DNA from: G965279355 sp965279355
Lineage (GTDB): Bacteria; Pseudomonadota; Alphaproteobacteria; CACIAM-22H2
NCBI GenBank assembly: GCA_965279355.1
Contig: OZ257155.1
Coordinates: 2,976,001-3,040,000 of the forward strand
Length of the DNA: 64,000 nt
Direction: 5' to 3'
Part shown: positions 16,991-25,015 of the stretch, one piece after another
How positions within the stretch are numbered: position 1 is the stretch's first letter
How the letters are laid out: each line of letters begins with the position of its first letter
Notes under the pieces: model-generated
Seen by the model: the letters and a program-made list of their open reading frames with translations, nothing else
Told to the model about the DNA's origin: nothing
Databases searched by the model: none
Program-made: the position numbers and the translations under genes

Positions 16991-17222
16991 AGACCTCACG
17001 TACCCGACCCACGGATCGACACCGGTCGACGTGACGAGAAGGATGGCCAGGTCGGCATCGTCGGCTATGAAATTAATTTCAATCGCTACTTCTATCGCTA
17101 CAAACCGCCCCCGCCCGCTGGACGAAATCGAGATGGAAATCCGGGCGCTTGAGAGCGATATCGTCCGGATGCTGGCCGACGTGAGGGAAACACAGGCGGA
17201 AATAGTTAACGTCGGCCATTGA
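16991..17222 (+). pseudogene. hsdM 3'-end relic (type I DNA methyltransferase tail)
   Basis: Reading from 16991 gives HVPDPRIDT...DEKDGQVGIVGYEINFNR and then YFYRYKPPPP. This is the characteristic C-terminal region of type I restriction-modification HsdM subunits. At a C5 run (17108-17112) the frame shifts by one base, and the HsdM tail continues in the next frame as RPLDEIEMEIRALESDIVRM followed by LADV. Removing one C restores KPPRPLDEIE, the family form. The rest of hsdM is missing, since parB ends only 20 bp upstream. Similarity to the family was judged from memory of its conserved tail. Confidence 0.8.
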
Positions 17223-17248
17223 CGGTAAGTGCCGACGTTTAGTATGGT
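17208..17248 (+). promoter_or_regulatory. inverted-repeat operator and promoter of the abiE operon
   Basis: The arms AACGTCGGC (17208-17216) and GCCGACGTT (17231-17239) are exact reverse complements separated by 14 bp. A TTGACG -35 box (17219-17224) lies between them, and a TATGGT -10 box (17243-17248, 18-bp spacing) follows. AbiEi antitoxins repress their own operon through inverted repeats upstream of it, so this is the probable site. The predicted transcription start falls on or beside the abiEi ATG, suggesting a leaderless mRNA. Confidence 0.6.
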
Positions 17249-17254
17249 CGATGC

Positions 17255-17863
17255 ATGACGCAGCCTCAACTTACCCGGCTCCGGCTTGAAGCGGCTGGGC
17301 TCGGCGCGTTTTTCCGTCCCCGCGATCTAGAGCCGCTGGATATCCATTTCGCGGACCTGCAGCGGCTGGTTGTTGCCGGCACGGTCGAAAAAGTGGGGCA
17401 AGGCCTCTACCGCCTGACCGCCATCGAGCCCAATGAATTTGAAACTTTCGCCATGGTCGCCTCGGCGGTGCCGGCCGCGACGATTTGCCTGCTCTCCGCC
17501 CTGCGCTACCACGACATCGGCACCCAGGCCCCGCCGCAAGTCTGGCTGGCGCTGGACCGCAAGGCCCGCAAGCCGGCTAACCTCCCCGCGCGCGTCCGAA
17601 TTGTTCGTTTTTCCGGCGCTGCCCTCACCTATGGCATTCAGACCCACGCCATCCTTGGCGTGCCGGTGCGCGTCACGGCACCTGCCCGGACCGTCATCGA
17701 CTGCTTCCGTTATCGCAGCAAGGTCGGACTCGATGTGGCGCTGGAAGCGCTGCGGGACACGCTCCGGTCGCGCAAGGCAACGACGGACGAAATCATGCGT
17801 GCAGCCGAAGTCTGTCGCGCCCGGACTGTCGTGACGCCATATCTGGAAGCGATGATCTCATGA
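17255..17863 (+). CDS. AbiEi-family antitoxin / transcriptional repressor
   Basis: A 202-residue protein of the AbiEi type IV toxin-antitoxin antitoxin family. The N-terminal winged helix has LGAFFRPRDLEPLDI, LQRLVVAGTVEKVGQGLYRL (about 34-53). The C-terminal domain has ATICLLSALRYHDIGTQAP, VWLALDRKARKP and the VRVTAPARTVIDCFRYRSKVG box typical of AbiEi (about 134-155). The family represses its own operon and neutralises the AbiEii toxin without stable protein contact. It is first in a three-gene operon, and its stop overlaps abiEii as ATGA. No ribosome-binding site precedes the ATG. Confidence 0.9.
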   Translation: MTQPQLTRLRLEAAGLGAFFRPRDLEPLDIHFADLQRLVVAGTVEKVGQGLYRLTAIEPNEFETFAMVASAVPAATICLLSALRYHDIGTQAPPQVWLALDRKARKPANLPARVRIVRFSGAALTYGIQTHAILGVPVRVTAPARTVIDCFRYRSKVGLDVALEALRDTLRSRKATTDEIMRAAEVCRARTVVTPYLEAMIS

Positions 17864-18801
17864 GGGGCCAGCCCCTGACGAACTTGGCCGCTTCGGTCCG
17901 CGCAAAGTTGCTGAATCGCAGCCGTGAGACCGGCGAAGATTTTCAATTCCTGCTGCAGCGTTATGCCGGCGAGCGCTTTCTGCACCGGCTTGGTGAGTCC
18001 CGGTTCCGCGATCAATACGTGCTCAAAGGCGCCATGCTCTTTGCGCTGTGGGGCGGCTCGATCTATCGGGCCACCCGCGATCTTGATTTCACCGGATATG
18101 GCAGTGCCGAACCTGCGGATGTCCTGGAAGCGTTGCGGCAAATCTGTGGGACTGGCGTTGCCGACGATGGGCTGATCTTCAATCCGGAGACGCTCACGGC
18201 GGAACCGATCCGCGAAGATGCTGAATATCATGGGATGCGTATCCGGTTTCAGGCCCTGCTTGGCACCGCTCGCATCCCGATGCAAATCGATATCGGCTTT
18301 GGCAACGCGATCGAGCCGGCCGCCGTCGATGCCGATTACCCGACTCTTTTTGAAGCGCCGCCGCCGCGCATCCGGGCCTATCCGCAGGAGGCGGTTGTCG
18401 CCGAAAAACTCCATGCCATGGTCGTTCTTGGCGAACGCAACACGCGCTACAAGGACTTCTACGATCTTTATGTTCTGGCACAGCGATTTTCATTCCTGGG
18501 TGAACGCCTTGCGGGCGCGATAGCTGCAACCTTTGCGCGGCGGCGCACGCCTATTGACCCAGTCATCCCGACGGCTCTGGCGCCGCGGTTCTTTGCCGAC
18601 GAAGCGCGTGCCGCGCAATGGCGGGCCTATCTCACGCGCAACACACTCCCGGGCGCACCCACGGACTTTGTATCGGTGGGCGAATTGCTGGACGGTTTCA
18701 TTTCTCCCGCATGGCGCGCGCTCGCAGGCGGCCGAAAATTTTCTGCGATCTGGTTGGCTGCGGGTCCGTGGTCGATCCAAAAACCCGGAGTGCCGACATG
18801 A
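17860..18801 (+). CDS. AbiEii/AbiGii-family nucleotidyltransferase toxin
   Basis: A 313-residue nucleotidyltransferase-fold protein. The signatures are FVLKGAM-like YVLKGAMLFALWG (about 53-65) followed by YRATRDLDFTG (about 69-79) with the two catalytic Asp residues. The C-terminal EAVVAEKLHAMVVLGERNTR and YKDFYDLYVL block (about 175-203) is characteristic of AbiEii. Family members are toxins, some of which transfer nucleotides to tRNA, and they give abortive phage defence with AbiEi. All key residues appear intact. It is coupled by 4-bp overlaps to abiEi before it and the DUF262 gene after it. Confidence 0.9.
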   Translation: MRGQPLTNLAASVRAKLLNRSRETGEDFQFLLQRYAGERFLHRLGESRFRDQYVLKGAMLFALWGGSIYRATRDLDFTGYGSAEPADVLEALRQICGTGVADDGLIFNPETLTAEPIREDAEYHGMRIRFQALLGTARIPMQIDIGFGNAIEPAAVDADYPTLFEAPPPRIRAYPQEAVVAEKLHAMVVLGERNTRYKDFYDLYVLAQRFSFLGERLAGAIAATFARRRTPIDPVIPTALAPRFFADEARAAQWRAYLTRNTLPGAPTDFVSVGELLDGFISPAWRALAGGRKFSAIWLAAGPWSIQKPGVPT

Positions 18802-20660
18802 CCGCTGTGCCACGCCCGCCTCGCGAGATCGATGGAAAAGGCCGCACCATCCGCGAACTTCTAGCCGGGCGCAAATATTCGATCGATTACTACCAGCGAG
18901 AATATAAATGGCAGCAGAAGCAACTCACGGAACTGCTGGAAGATCTCGCCGCCAAATTCCTGGAACATCACGAAGATGACAACGAGCGCAGCGCTGTCGC
19001 CGAATACGGCCACTATTTTCTCGGTTCAATCATCATTAGCGACAAGGACGGTCAGAAATTCATCATCGACGGTCAGCAACGGCTCACCACACTCTCTCTG
19101 CTCCTGATGTTTCTTCATCATCGTCTGAACGACATCGAGCAGAAGGGGCAGATTGCCGATCTCATTTTCTCTCAGAAGTTTGGGAAACGGTCTTTCAATC
19201 TCGATATTCCCGAGCGTACGGCCTGCATGGAAGCGCTGTACAAGGATGAGGAATTCATCGCGCTAGACGCACCAGAATCGGTCACCACGATTCTCGCACG
19301 CTACGCGGAACTGGAAGAGCTTTTTCCCGAGGAGCTTGCAGGCCCCGCTCTACCTTATTTCGTCGACTGGCTCGTGGAGAATGTCCATCTCGTGGAAATC
19401 ACGGCGTACTCCGACGGAGACGCCTACACAATTTTTGAGACAATGAACGATCGCGGGTTGTCATTGACACCCGCCGATATGCTCAAAGGGTATTTGCTTG
19501 CCAATATCGAGGACGCAGACACGCGTACGCGTGCCGGCCGCATCTGGAAAGACCGGGTGCAGGTCCTCGCAGAACTCGGCAAGGACGAAGATGCCGACGG
19601 CATCAAGTCGTGGTTGCGCGCCAAGTATGCCGACAGCATCCGAGAACGCAAGCGCGGCGCGGCGCCACTGGACTTCGACCTGATCGGCACCGAGTTCCAT
19701 CGTTGGGCGCGCGACAACGAAGAGCGCCTTGGTCTCGGCAACAGCTCTGACTTTGCCTGCTTCATCGAGCGGGACTTTGCGTTCTATGGCGGCTGGTATG
19801 AGCGCCTACGCCGTGCCGCGGAAGAGCTGACGCCGGGGCTTGATTGCGTTCATTTCAACGCACAGCACAATTTCACACTTCAGTATCCTGTTCTTTTGGC
19901 GCCGCTATTGGTCACGGATGATGAAGCCGCCGCGCTGCGGAAGATACGCATTGTCGCAGCCTATCTCGACATTCTGATCCACCGGCGCATATGGAACTGG
20001 CGGGCGATCGACTACTCCACCATGCAATACGCGATGTTTCTTGTGATGCGCGATATACGCGGCAAGAGTGCTGCTGACTTGGCAACCCTGCTGCGCGAGC
20101 GTCTCGATGCCGAGACCGAAACCTTCGCCAGCAATGATAGCTTCCGCCTTCATGGCATGAACGGCCGCCAGATCCATCGATTGCTTGCGCGTATGACAGA
20201 CTATCTGGAAACACGATCCGGACAGGCCTCCCGGTACGCCGAGTATGCGCAACGCGGCCGCCGAGGCTACGAGGTAGAGCATGTCTGGGCCGATCACGCG
20301 GAGCGCCACAAGGACGAGTTCGCGCATCCAAGTGAGTTTCAGGAATACAGGAACCGCATCGGTGGTCTATTGCTGCTGCCCAAAAGTTTCAACGCGAGCT
20401 ACGGTGATTTGCCGTATAGCAAAAAGCGGGAACACTACGATAGCCAGAACCTGCTCGCCCGCAGCCTCCACGAGCACGCCTATAACCACAACCCTGGCTT
20501 TCGGCGCTTTCTGGATGAGAGCAAATTGCTTTTCCGCGCCCATACCGACTTCAAGAAGGCTGATCTTGACGCACGCCAGGTACTATATCGGACGCTTGCG
20601 GAGCGGATCTGGAGTGTCGATCGACTGGCGGCGGAACAGTCCAGCGGGATCGCACCGTGA
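18798..20660 (+). CDS. DUF262-DUF1524 protein (GmrSD/SspE-like nuclease family)
   Basis: A 620-residue protein with an N-terminal DUF262 domain: SIDYYQREYKWQQKQLTELL (28-47), YFLGSIIIS, then FIIDGQQRLTTLS with the DGQQR nucleotide-binding motif at 91-95, and FETMNDRGLSLTPADMLKGY near 212-231. The C-terminal DUF1524 HNH-like nuclease region has YEVEHVWADHAERH (His near 495) and RNRIGGLLLLPKSFNASYGD. The same architecture occurs in GmrSD type IV restriction enzymes and SspE. NTP-stimulated DNA cleavage in phage defence is the family expectation. The start ATG overlaps the abiEii stop, and a longer frame into abiEii is a shadow. Base composition looks less GC-rich than the flanking core genes. 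Confidence 0.88.
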   Translation: MTAVPRPPREIDGKGRTIRELLAGRKYSIDYYQREYKWQQKQLTELLEDLAAKFLEHHEDDNERSAVAEYGHYFLGSIIISDKDGQKFIIDGQQRLTTLSLLLMFLHHRLNDIEQKGQIADLIFSQKFGKRSFNLDIPERTACMEALYKDEEFIALDAPESVTTILARYAELEELFPEELAGPALPYFVDWLVENVHLVEITAYSDGDAYTIFETMNDRGLSLTPADMLKGYLLANIEDADTRTRAGRIWKDRVQVLAELGKDEDADGIKSWLRAKYADSIRERKRGAAPLDFDLIGTEFHRWARDNEERLGLGNSSDFACFIERDFAFYGGWYERLRRAAEELTPGLDCVHFNAQHNFTLQYPVLLAPLLVTDDEAAALRKIRIVAAYLDILIHRRIWNWRAIDYSTMQYAMFLVMRDIRGKSAADLATLLRERLDAETETFASNDSFRLHGMNGRQIHRLLARMTDYLETRSGQASRYAEYAQRGRRGYEVEHVWADHAERHKDEFAHPSEFQEYRNRIGGLLLLPKSFNASYGDLPYSKKREHYDSQNLLARSLHEHAYNHNPGFRRFLDESKLLFRAHTDFKKADLDARQVLYRTLAERIWSVDRLAAEQSSGIAP

Positions 20661-20684
20661 GCAAGATCGGCCGCCTAAAGGAAA

Positions 20685-20979
20685 ATGCGCAATCGCGGCG
20701 CTTTTAACCGTTATCCGGCCTATAAGGAATCTGGAGTTGAATGGCCGCGACGACTTCCAAGCCATTGGGACCTGAACAGGCTGCGATGAACTCCCGCGAG
20801 GGCGACGTCGCAGTGGCGAAGATCACGCCATGTTTCGAAATGGAAAAGGCGCTTTAGCCGCGGATCTCACAAACGCAATCGCTTTTGCAACGACCGAGCT
20901 GCATGTCCTTCGGCCGAGGCGACCCATCGATCGCAAGTTCCTGCTCTTTCTGGGTGGACCGCACGGGCACCTGCATTGA
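20685..20979 (+). pseudogene. hsdS relic (type I restriction specificity subunit)
   Basis: An ATG preceded by AAAGGAAA opens MRNRGAFNRYPAYKESGVEW, then RRLPSHWDLNRLR and a stop at 20787. This is the standard HsdS N terminus. Directly after, in another frame, comes NSREGDVAVAKITPCFE. After a one-base loss in an A run (20838-20840) it continues NGKGALAADLTNAIAFATTE, then LHVLRPRRPIDRKFLLFL. These are HsdS target-recognition-domain motifs. The variable region between the N terminus and the first of these motifs is deleted, as is everything after FLLFL. It sits where hsdS would follow the DUF262 gene. Confidence 0.82.
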
Positions 20980-21171
20980 TCCCAAGACGCAGATCGTTCA
21001 GGGCAAGACAGTCTGCGTTGTGACCTGCCAGCGGAGTCCGGAACCCGTTTTTCTGAAATGGAAGCAGATCGAAACATCGCCTGAAGGCGACTTCTTCGTA
21101 CGCAACGGCCCGGAACCGTAAAGCTTCCGCCTGACAGCGCCAAAGAGTACATCCGGACGCGATTCAAATAA
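20980..21171 (+). pseudogene. C-terminal relic of a restriction-associated gene
   Basis: It reads GKTVCVVTCQRSPEPVFLKW, then ETSPEGDFFVRNGP. After loss of one G near 21111-21113 it continues in the next frame as GTVKLPPDSAKEYIRTRFK and a stop. The pattern V-x-V...SPEPVFLK...FFVR-x-G resembles the end of AlbA_2/Schlafen-like putative DNA-binding proteins that often accompany restriction systems. The fragment's own start is lost, fused to the hsdS relic. The exact parent family is uncertain. Confidence 0.6.
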
Positions 21172-21235
21172 CTTTGAGCTCGGCCGGTTCGCGTTCGGAG
21201 CCGCCGCTCCTCATTCTCTCCGTCACCCTCGCCGC

Positions 21236-22153
21236 TCAGAACCTGTAGTTGACGAATACGCCCGTCGAGAGCTGGTTCGCATCGCCGCGATCCGCCACCA
21301 ATGGGCTGTCGGCGGCATCACCCAGCATCCGCTTGTAGCCTGCGCGGCCGGTGACGCCCCAGTTCTGCGTCAGGCTGTAATCGAGATCGACGGTGAGGCC
21401 GGCGTCCTTGAAGCCGCCTTCGGGCCTGTACTGCCGCATGCCGCTGCGCGCCGACTGCGCCGCGGTCACGCCGAAATAGGTCCGGGTGTAATTGTCATCC
21501 GCCCAGGTGGTGGAGAGTTCGCTGCGCAGCATCAGCTGCGGTCCGAGCGGCAGTCGGTGACCGGCGGCGAGTTTCGCGGTCAGGCCGTCATGACTGTCGC
21601 TGACATCGCGGAACACGGTGAGGCCGGTCGACCACGGGCCGATGCCGTAGGTGATGAAGCCGCCGAGTTCGACGGCGCCGTCGACATCGCCCATGCCGCG
21701 CAGATCGTCGCTGTCGTCCGCGTCGCGCGCGAACTGGTAGCGGACCAGCGGACCCAGCTGAAGCTTGTCGCCCGGGCGCGCGCCCTGCACGGTGAAGGCA
21801 TTGGCGCCCAGCGTCAGGCCACGCAGGAACACCACGTCGCGGTAGCTGATGAAGGGCAGCGGCAGGGCCCTGATCTTGTACTCATCGCTGCCTTCATAGG
21901 CCGGCTGATACAGCGCGCCAACGCCGAGCCTGATGTCCCAATCCTTCTTCGGGTCCTGCGCCGGAGACGGCGCGACCGGCTCGGCGACCGGCTGCCGCTG
22001 GGCCGTTTGACCTTGCGGAAACTGGACCTGTGAAGATTGGGCCGGCGCGGAGCGGGCGCGTGACGATTGCGCGTGGACCGCGTCGGGCAGGACCAGCAAC
22101 AAGGCGGCGGCGCAAAGGGCGGCGGCGGACGCGGGAGGACGGGTCGTCTTCAT
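21236..22153 (-). CDS. MipA/OmpV-family outer-membrane beta-barrel protein
   Basis: About 305 residues. The N terminus MKTTRPPASAAALCAAALLL and LPDAVHAQS is a signal peptide with an AxA-type cleavage site. A Gln/Pro/Ala-rich linker of about 40 residues follows. The barrel then starts with WDIRLGVGALYQPAYEGSDE, LPLPFISYRDVVFLRG and ends with the aromatic NQLSTGVFVNYRF. These are MipA/OmpV family signatures. Members are scaffolding or outer-membrane proteins linked to murein-hydrolase MltA. An upstream in-frame start is possible but would bury the signal peptide. It stands alone, with repeat-filled DNA upstream. Confidence 0.85.
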   Translation of the reverse strand: MKTTRPPASAAALCAAALLLVLPDAVHAQSSRARSAPAQSSQVQFPQGQTAQRQPVAEPVAPSPAQDPKKDWDIRLGVGALYQPAYEGSDEYKIRALPLPFISYRDVVFLRGLTLGANAFTVQGARPGDKLQLGPLVRYQFARDADDSDDLRGMGDVDGAVELGGFITYGIGPWSTGLTVFRDVSDSHDGLTAKLAAGHRLPLGPQLMLRSELSTTWADDNYTRTYFGVTAAQSARSGMRQYRPEGGFKDAGLTVDLDYSLTQNWGVTGRAGYKRMLGDAADSPLVADRGDANQLSTGVFVNYRF

Positions 22154-22269
22154 GGTGTGAGCGGGCTCGCTTGGCGTGTCAGGGATAAGCAACGGCGGGT
22201 GTTATACGCCGCGAACGCCCGAAAGGATCTCGTCAGCATGATGCGTAAGCAGACCCAACACACCCATCT

Positions 22270-22423
22270 GTCATCCCAGCGCCCCCTTCTTTGGCGCGTC
22301 GGCGGCCCGAAGGCCGCCAACCAGCGCAACGTGGGACCCAGGTAACCCGGCCGCTCCGCGGAAACCACGGAACGCAATACACGAACCACCCAACGGCTGG
22401 GTCCCAGCTTTCGCTGGGATGAC
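22270..22423. repeat. composite palindromic intergenic repeat (copy 4, long form)
   Basis: Same organisation as the 11.3-kb copy: GTCATCCCAGCG, a GC-rich expanded loop, GTGGGACCCAGGTAACCCGG, then CACGGAACGCAATACACGAA and the standard right arm ending GGGATGAC. The core is strongly similar to the 11.3-kb unit while the expanded loop differs. It lies between the mipA-like 5' end and the lysR 3' end. Confidence 0.85.
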
Positions 22424-22449
22424 AGTTGTTTTTCGTGTGCCCGCCCGCG

Positions 22450-23397
22450 CTACGCCCTCCCGCTCCGCGCTTTCCCGCCGGGCATGATCAGGCCTCTTGC
22501 CCGGCATTCCGCGTCGAGTTCGTTGCGGAAGATCTGCGCGGTCGGTGTCACGCTGACTCTGGAGTGGCGCAGGATGCGATACCAGTAGGCGGTCGGGACC
22601 GGGATCTCGATGGTTTTCATCAGGCCGTTCCTCACCTCTTCATGGACGACGACTTCGGTCATCACCGCGAAGTGGTCGGAGTTCAGGACGACTTCCTTGG
22701 CAAGGGCCAGCGAGTTTCCGATCGCGCCGACGCGCGGCAGCCGCCCGCCGCTCTTGAGAAGAATGTCTTCGACGAAGCGCCGCAGGCTGTTGGTCTGCTC
22801 CGGCGCGACCAGTGGATAATCCAGCAGGGCCGCAATATCAGGTTGTCGGTTTTTCAGCACGGGATGGCCGCTGCGGACCGCGAAGACGCGGCGCGTCTTG
22901 AACAGCGGGCGGTCTTCCAGGTCTTCGCCAATGTCGCGCTCGGTCTCGGGCGTGATCACCCAGTCCAGCTCGCGGCGCCGCAACCGTTCGAGGAGAGTCG
23001 CCGAGGACCAGTCCTCGATGAGTTCGACGGTGATGCCCGGCCGCTGGGTCTGCACCCGCAGCACCGTCTGCCAGTTCAGGCTGACTGCGGCACCCGACGC
23101 GGCGCCGATCGCGAGATGGCCGGCCTCGGCGGAGGCGATCTCCTTCAGACTCTGCGCCGCGCGTTTCAGCTCCGCCTCGATCACCTTCGAGCGGTCATAG
23201 AGGATGCTGCCGTACGCGGTCGGGAAGGCGCCGTGGCGCCCGCGGTCGAGCAGGCGCACGCCGAGTTCCTGCTCAAATTGCGCGATGCTGGCCGAGAGAG
23301 TCGGTTGGGTCAGGCCCAGGCGCTTGGCCGCCCGCGACAGGTTTTTCTCTTCGATTACAACGCTCAGCCGATAGAGCCGGGTCTGGTCGATGTTCAT
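22450..23397 (-). CDS. LysR-family transcriptional regulator
   Basis: A 315-residue LysR regulator. The N-terminal helix-turn-helix is typical: LYRLSVVIEEKNLSRAAKRL (8-27) and GLTQPTLSASIAQFEQELGV (28-47), LLDRGRHGAFPTAYG. A periplasmic-binding-protein-like effector domain follows from about residue 90. The start ATG has GGGAG 11 bases upstream. A frame extending about 150 codons further upstream is a shadow of the divergent gene. It is divergent from the dioxygenase/ABC/Rieske operon, which it presumably activates in response to an aromatic compound or intermediate. Confidence 0.92.
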   Translation of the reverse strand: MNIDQTRLYRLSVVIEEKNLSRAAKRLGLTQPTLSASIAQFEQELGVRLLDRGRHGAFPTAYGSILYDRSKVIEAELKRAAQSLKEIASAEAGHLAIGAASGAAVSLNWQTVLRVQTQRPGITVELIEDWSSATLLERLRRRELDWVITPETERDIGEDLEDRPLFKTRRVFAVRSGHPVLKNRQPDIAALLDYPLVAPEQTNSLRRFVEDILLKSGGRLPRVGAIGNSLALAKEVVLNSDHFAVMTEVVVHEEVRNGLMKTIEIPVPTAYWYRILRHSRVSVTPTAQIFRNELDAECRARGLIMPGGKARSGRA

Positions 23398-23431
23398 GGG
23401 GCGGTACTCCCGGAGGCAGGTCCGGGACAAC

Positions 23432-23448
23432 CATAGAAAAAATTTATG
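23432..23448. promoter_or_regulatory. candidate LysR-binding box
   Basis: CATAGAAAAAATTTATG is an AT-rich inverted repeat (CATA-n9-TATG) fitting the LysR T-n11-A pattern. It lies 35 bp upstream of the lysR start and about 100 bp upstream of the divergent operon, the usual position for a LysR recognition site. Unverified. Confidence 0.45.
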
Positions 23449-23549
23449 CAAAAGAAAATAAATCGATTGGACTGAATGGAAGGGGAAGGCGTCCAATGCA
23501 GGCAATGAGGCGCCGCTCAGCGGCGACGCGTTGTTAAGGGAGAAACGCT

Positions 23550-24023
23550 GTGTCGGCCCCGCCGAACCAGACTCATATCCGCGCCGCGCTCGAGGAACTC
23601 GTGATCGAGTTCGCGTATCGCGTCGATCACGGCCCGACCGACACCGTCGCCGACCTGTTCGTCGCCGACGGCTGGTATGGCTGGGGGCCGGAGAAGCGCA
23701 GCGTCGGCCGCGAGAGCATCCGCGCCACCTACAAGGCGCGCGCTGCGGCAGGTGTGCGCACCGCGCGCCATATAACGACCAATCTTCGCCTGCGCGAAAT
23801 CGACGCGACGCATTGGTCCGGTCAGTCGATCTGGACGATCTTTGCCGAGAACGGCCCACCGCCGCATCCGGCCAATGTGCTGCTGGTCTGCGACGTCAAC
23901 GACGTCTTCGTGCTGCACGACGGACGCTGGCTGTTCCAGTCGCGCCAGCTCACCGACATTTTCACCGATCCGGCACGGACCGCCGTGCTGCCGCTTGCCG
24001 CCAGGGAGAACGCCACATCATGA
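23550..24023 (+). CDS. NTF2-like (SnoaL/ring-hydroxylating beta-subunit-like) protein
   Basis: A 157-residue cone-shaped NTF2-fold protein: ALEELVIEFAYRVDHGPTDT, VADLFVADGWYGWG, RESIRATYKARA, RHITTNLRLREID and a final strand DGRWLFQSRQLTDIF. The fold serves small enzymes (isomerases, dehydratases) and oxygenase small subunits. The GTG start has a good AAGGGAG ribosome-binding site. It is the first gene of a catabolic operon and overlaps the dioxygenase gene as ATGA. A role in processing the same aromatic substrate is inferred from position only. Confidence 0.8.
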   Translation: MSAPPNQTHIRAALEELVIEFAYRVDHGPTDTVADLFVADGWYGWGPEKRSVGRESIRATYKARAAAGVRTARHITTNLRLREIDATHWSGQSIWTIFAENGPPPHPANVLLVCDVNDVFVLHDGRWLFQSRQLTDIFTDPARTAVLPLAARENATS

Positions 24024-24973
24024 CCTCAGCCCTTTTCTGCTCCTCGCATTCGCCGCTGATGCACTGCTATTCCAAGGCTCCGAAGGAACACGACGAGGTC
24101 ATGGCGCTGTTCAAGCGGCGCGCGGAGGAGATCAAGGCGTTCGATCCGGAGATCGTCTTCGCCTTCGGTCCCGATCACTACACCTCGTTCTTCCGCAAGC
24201 TGGCGCCGCCGTTCTGTATCGGCATTGCCGCGCATGCGACCGGCGACATCGGCGGTCACGAAGGAAAGCTGAACGTTCCGGAAAAGATGGCCGTCGAGTG
24301 CGCCAAGGCGCTGCAGGACAGCGATGTCGATATCGCGCTGTCCTACGATCTCGGCATCGATCACGGCCTGTCGCAGACCATCGTGAATGTCTGCGGGTCG
24401 CTCGACCGTTATCCGGTGATCCCGATCACCTTCAACATCATGACCTATCCGCTGCCGCCGTTCCGCCGCAGCAAGGTGCTGGGTGAGGCGGTCGGCCGGT
24501 TCGCCAAGTCGCTGGGCAAGCGCGTGCTGTTCATCGGCTCCGGCGGCCTGTCGCACAATCCCGATATCATCTTCCCCGCCTACGGCACGGCGGAAGAGAA
24601 GATCACCAGCTATCAGATGAAGGGTCCGCATGAGGACCAGCCGAAGCTGACGCAGTGGCTGGATCACATGGATTCCATCCATCGCGAGGCCGCCGTGGCG
24701 CTGGGGTCCGGCGGCATCACCGCCGCCGACTGCAAGTTCAACCGGGAGCTCGACCTTGAGTTTCTCGACTTTGTGACGTCGGGGCAGGTCGGCAAGGCCG
24801 ACAAGTGGAAGCCCGACTGGCTGATCGAGCAGGCGGGCATCGGTTCCGTCGAGATCTATACCTGGATCGCGGCGTGCTCGGCGCATGCCGTCGCCGGCGG
24901 CAAGATCCCGGTCAAGGACATCTACGCCCAGACCGTCGAATACGGCGTCGCCCTCAGCATGGTGCATGCGTAA
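24020..24973 (+). CDS. class III extradiol dioxygenase, MhpB-like
   Basis: A 317-residue enzyme closely matching the layout of 2,3-dihydroxyphenylpropionate 1,2-dioxygenase MhpB (314 residues in E. coli). CSSHSPLMHCY is at the N terminus (His10). GIDHGLSQ has the acid/base His115, and GSGGLSHNP has His179, at the same positions as the catalytic histidines of MhpB. Such enzymes open catechol rings with Fe(II) and oxygen. Substrate specificity within alkylcatechols cannot be told. Its coupling to the NTF2-like gene and the downstream importer and Rieske oxygenase points to an aromatic-acid pathway. Confidence 0.88.
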   Translation: MTSALFCSSHSPLMHCYSKAPKEHDEVMALFKRRAEEIKAFDPEIVFAFGPDHYTSFFRKLAPPFCIGIAAHATGDIGGHEGKLNVPEKMAVECAKALQDSDVDIALSYDLGIDHGLSQTIVNVCGSLDRYPVIPITFNIMTYPLPPFRRSKVLGEAVGRFAKSLGKRVLFIGSGGLSHNPDIIFPAYGTAEEKITSYQMKGPHEDQPKLTQWLDHMDSIHREAAVALGSGGITAADCKFNRELDLEFLDFVTSGQVGKADKWKPDWLIEQAGIGSVEIYTWIAACSAHAVAGGKIPVKDIYAQTVEYGVALSMVHA

Positions 24974-25015
24974 GCACGAACAACAACCGAACTTAAAATC
25001 AACGGGAGGAAAGTC

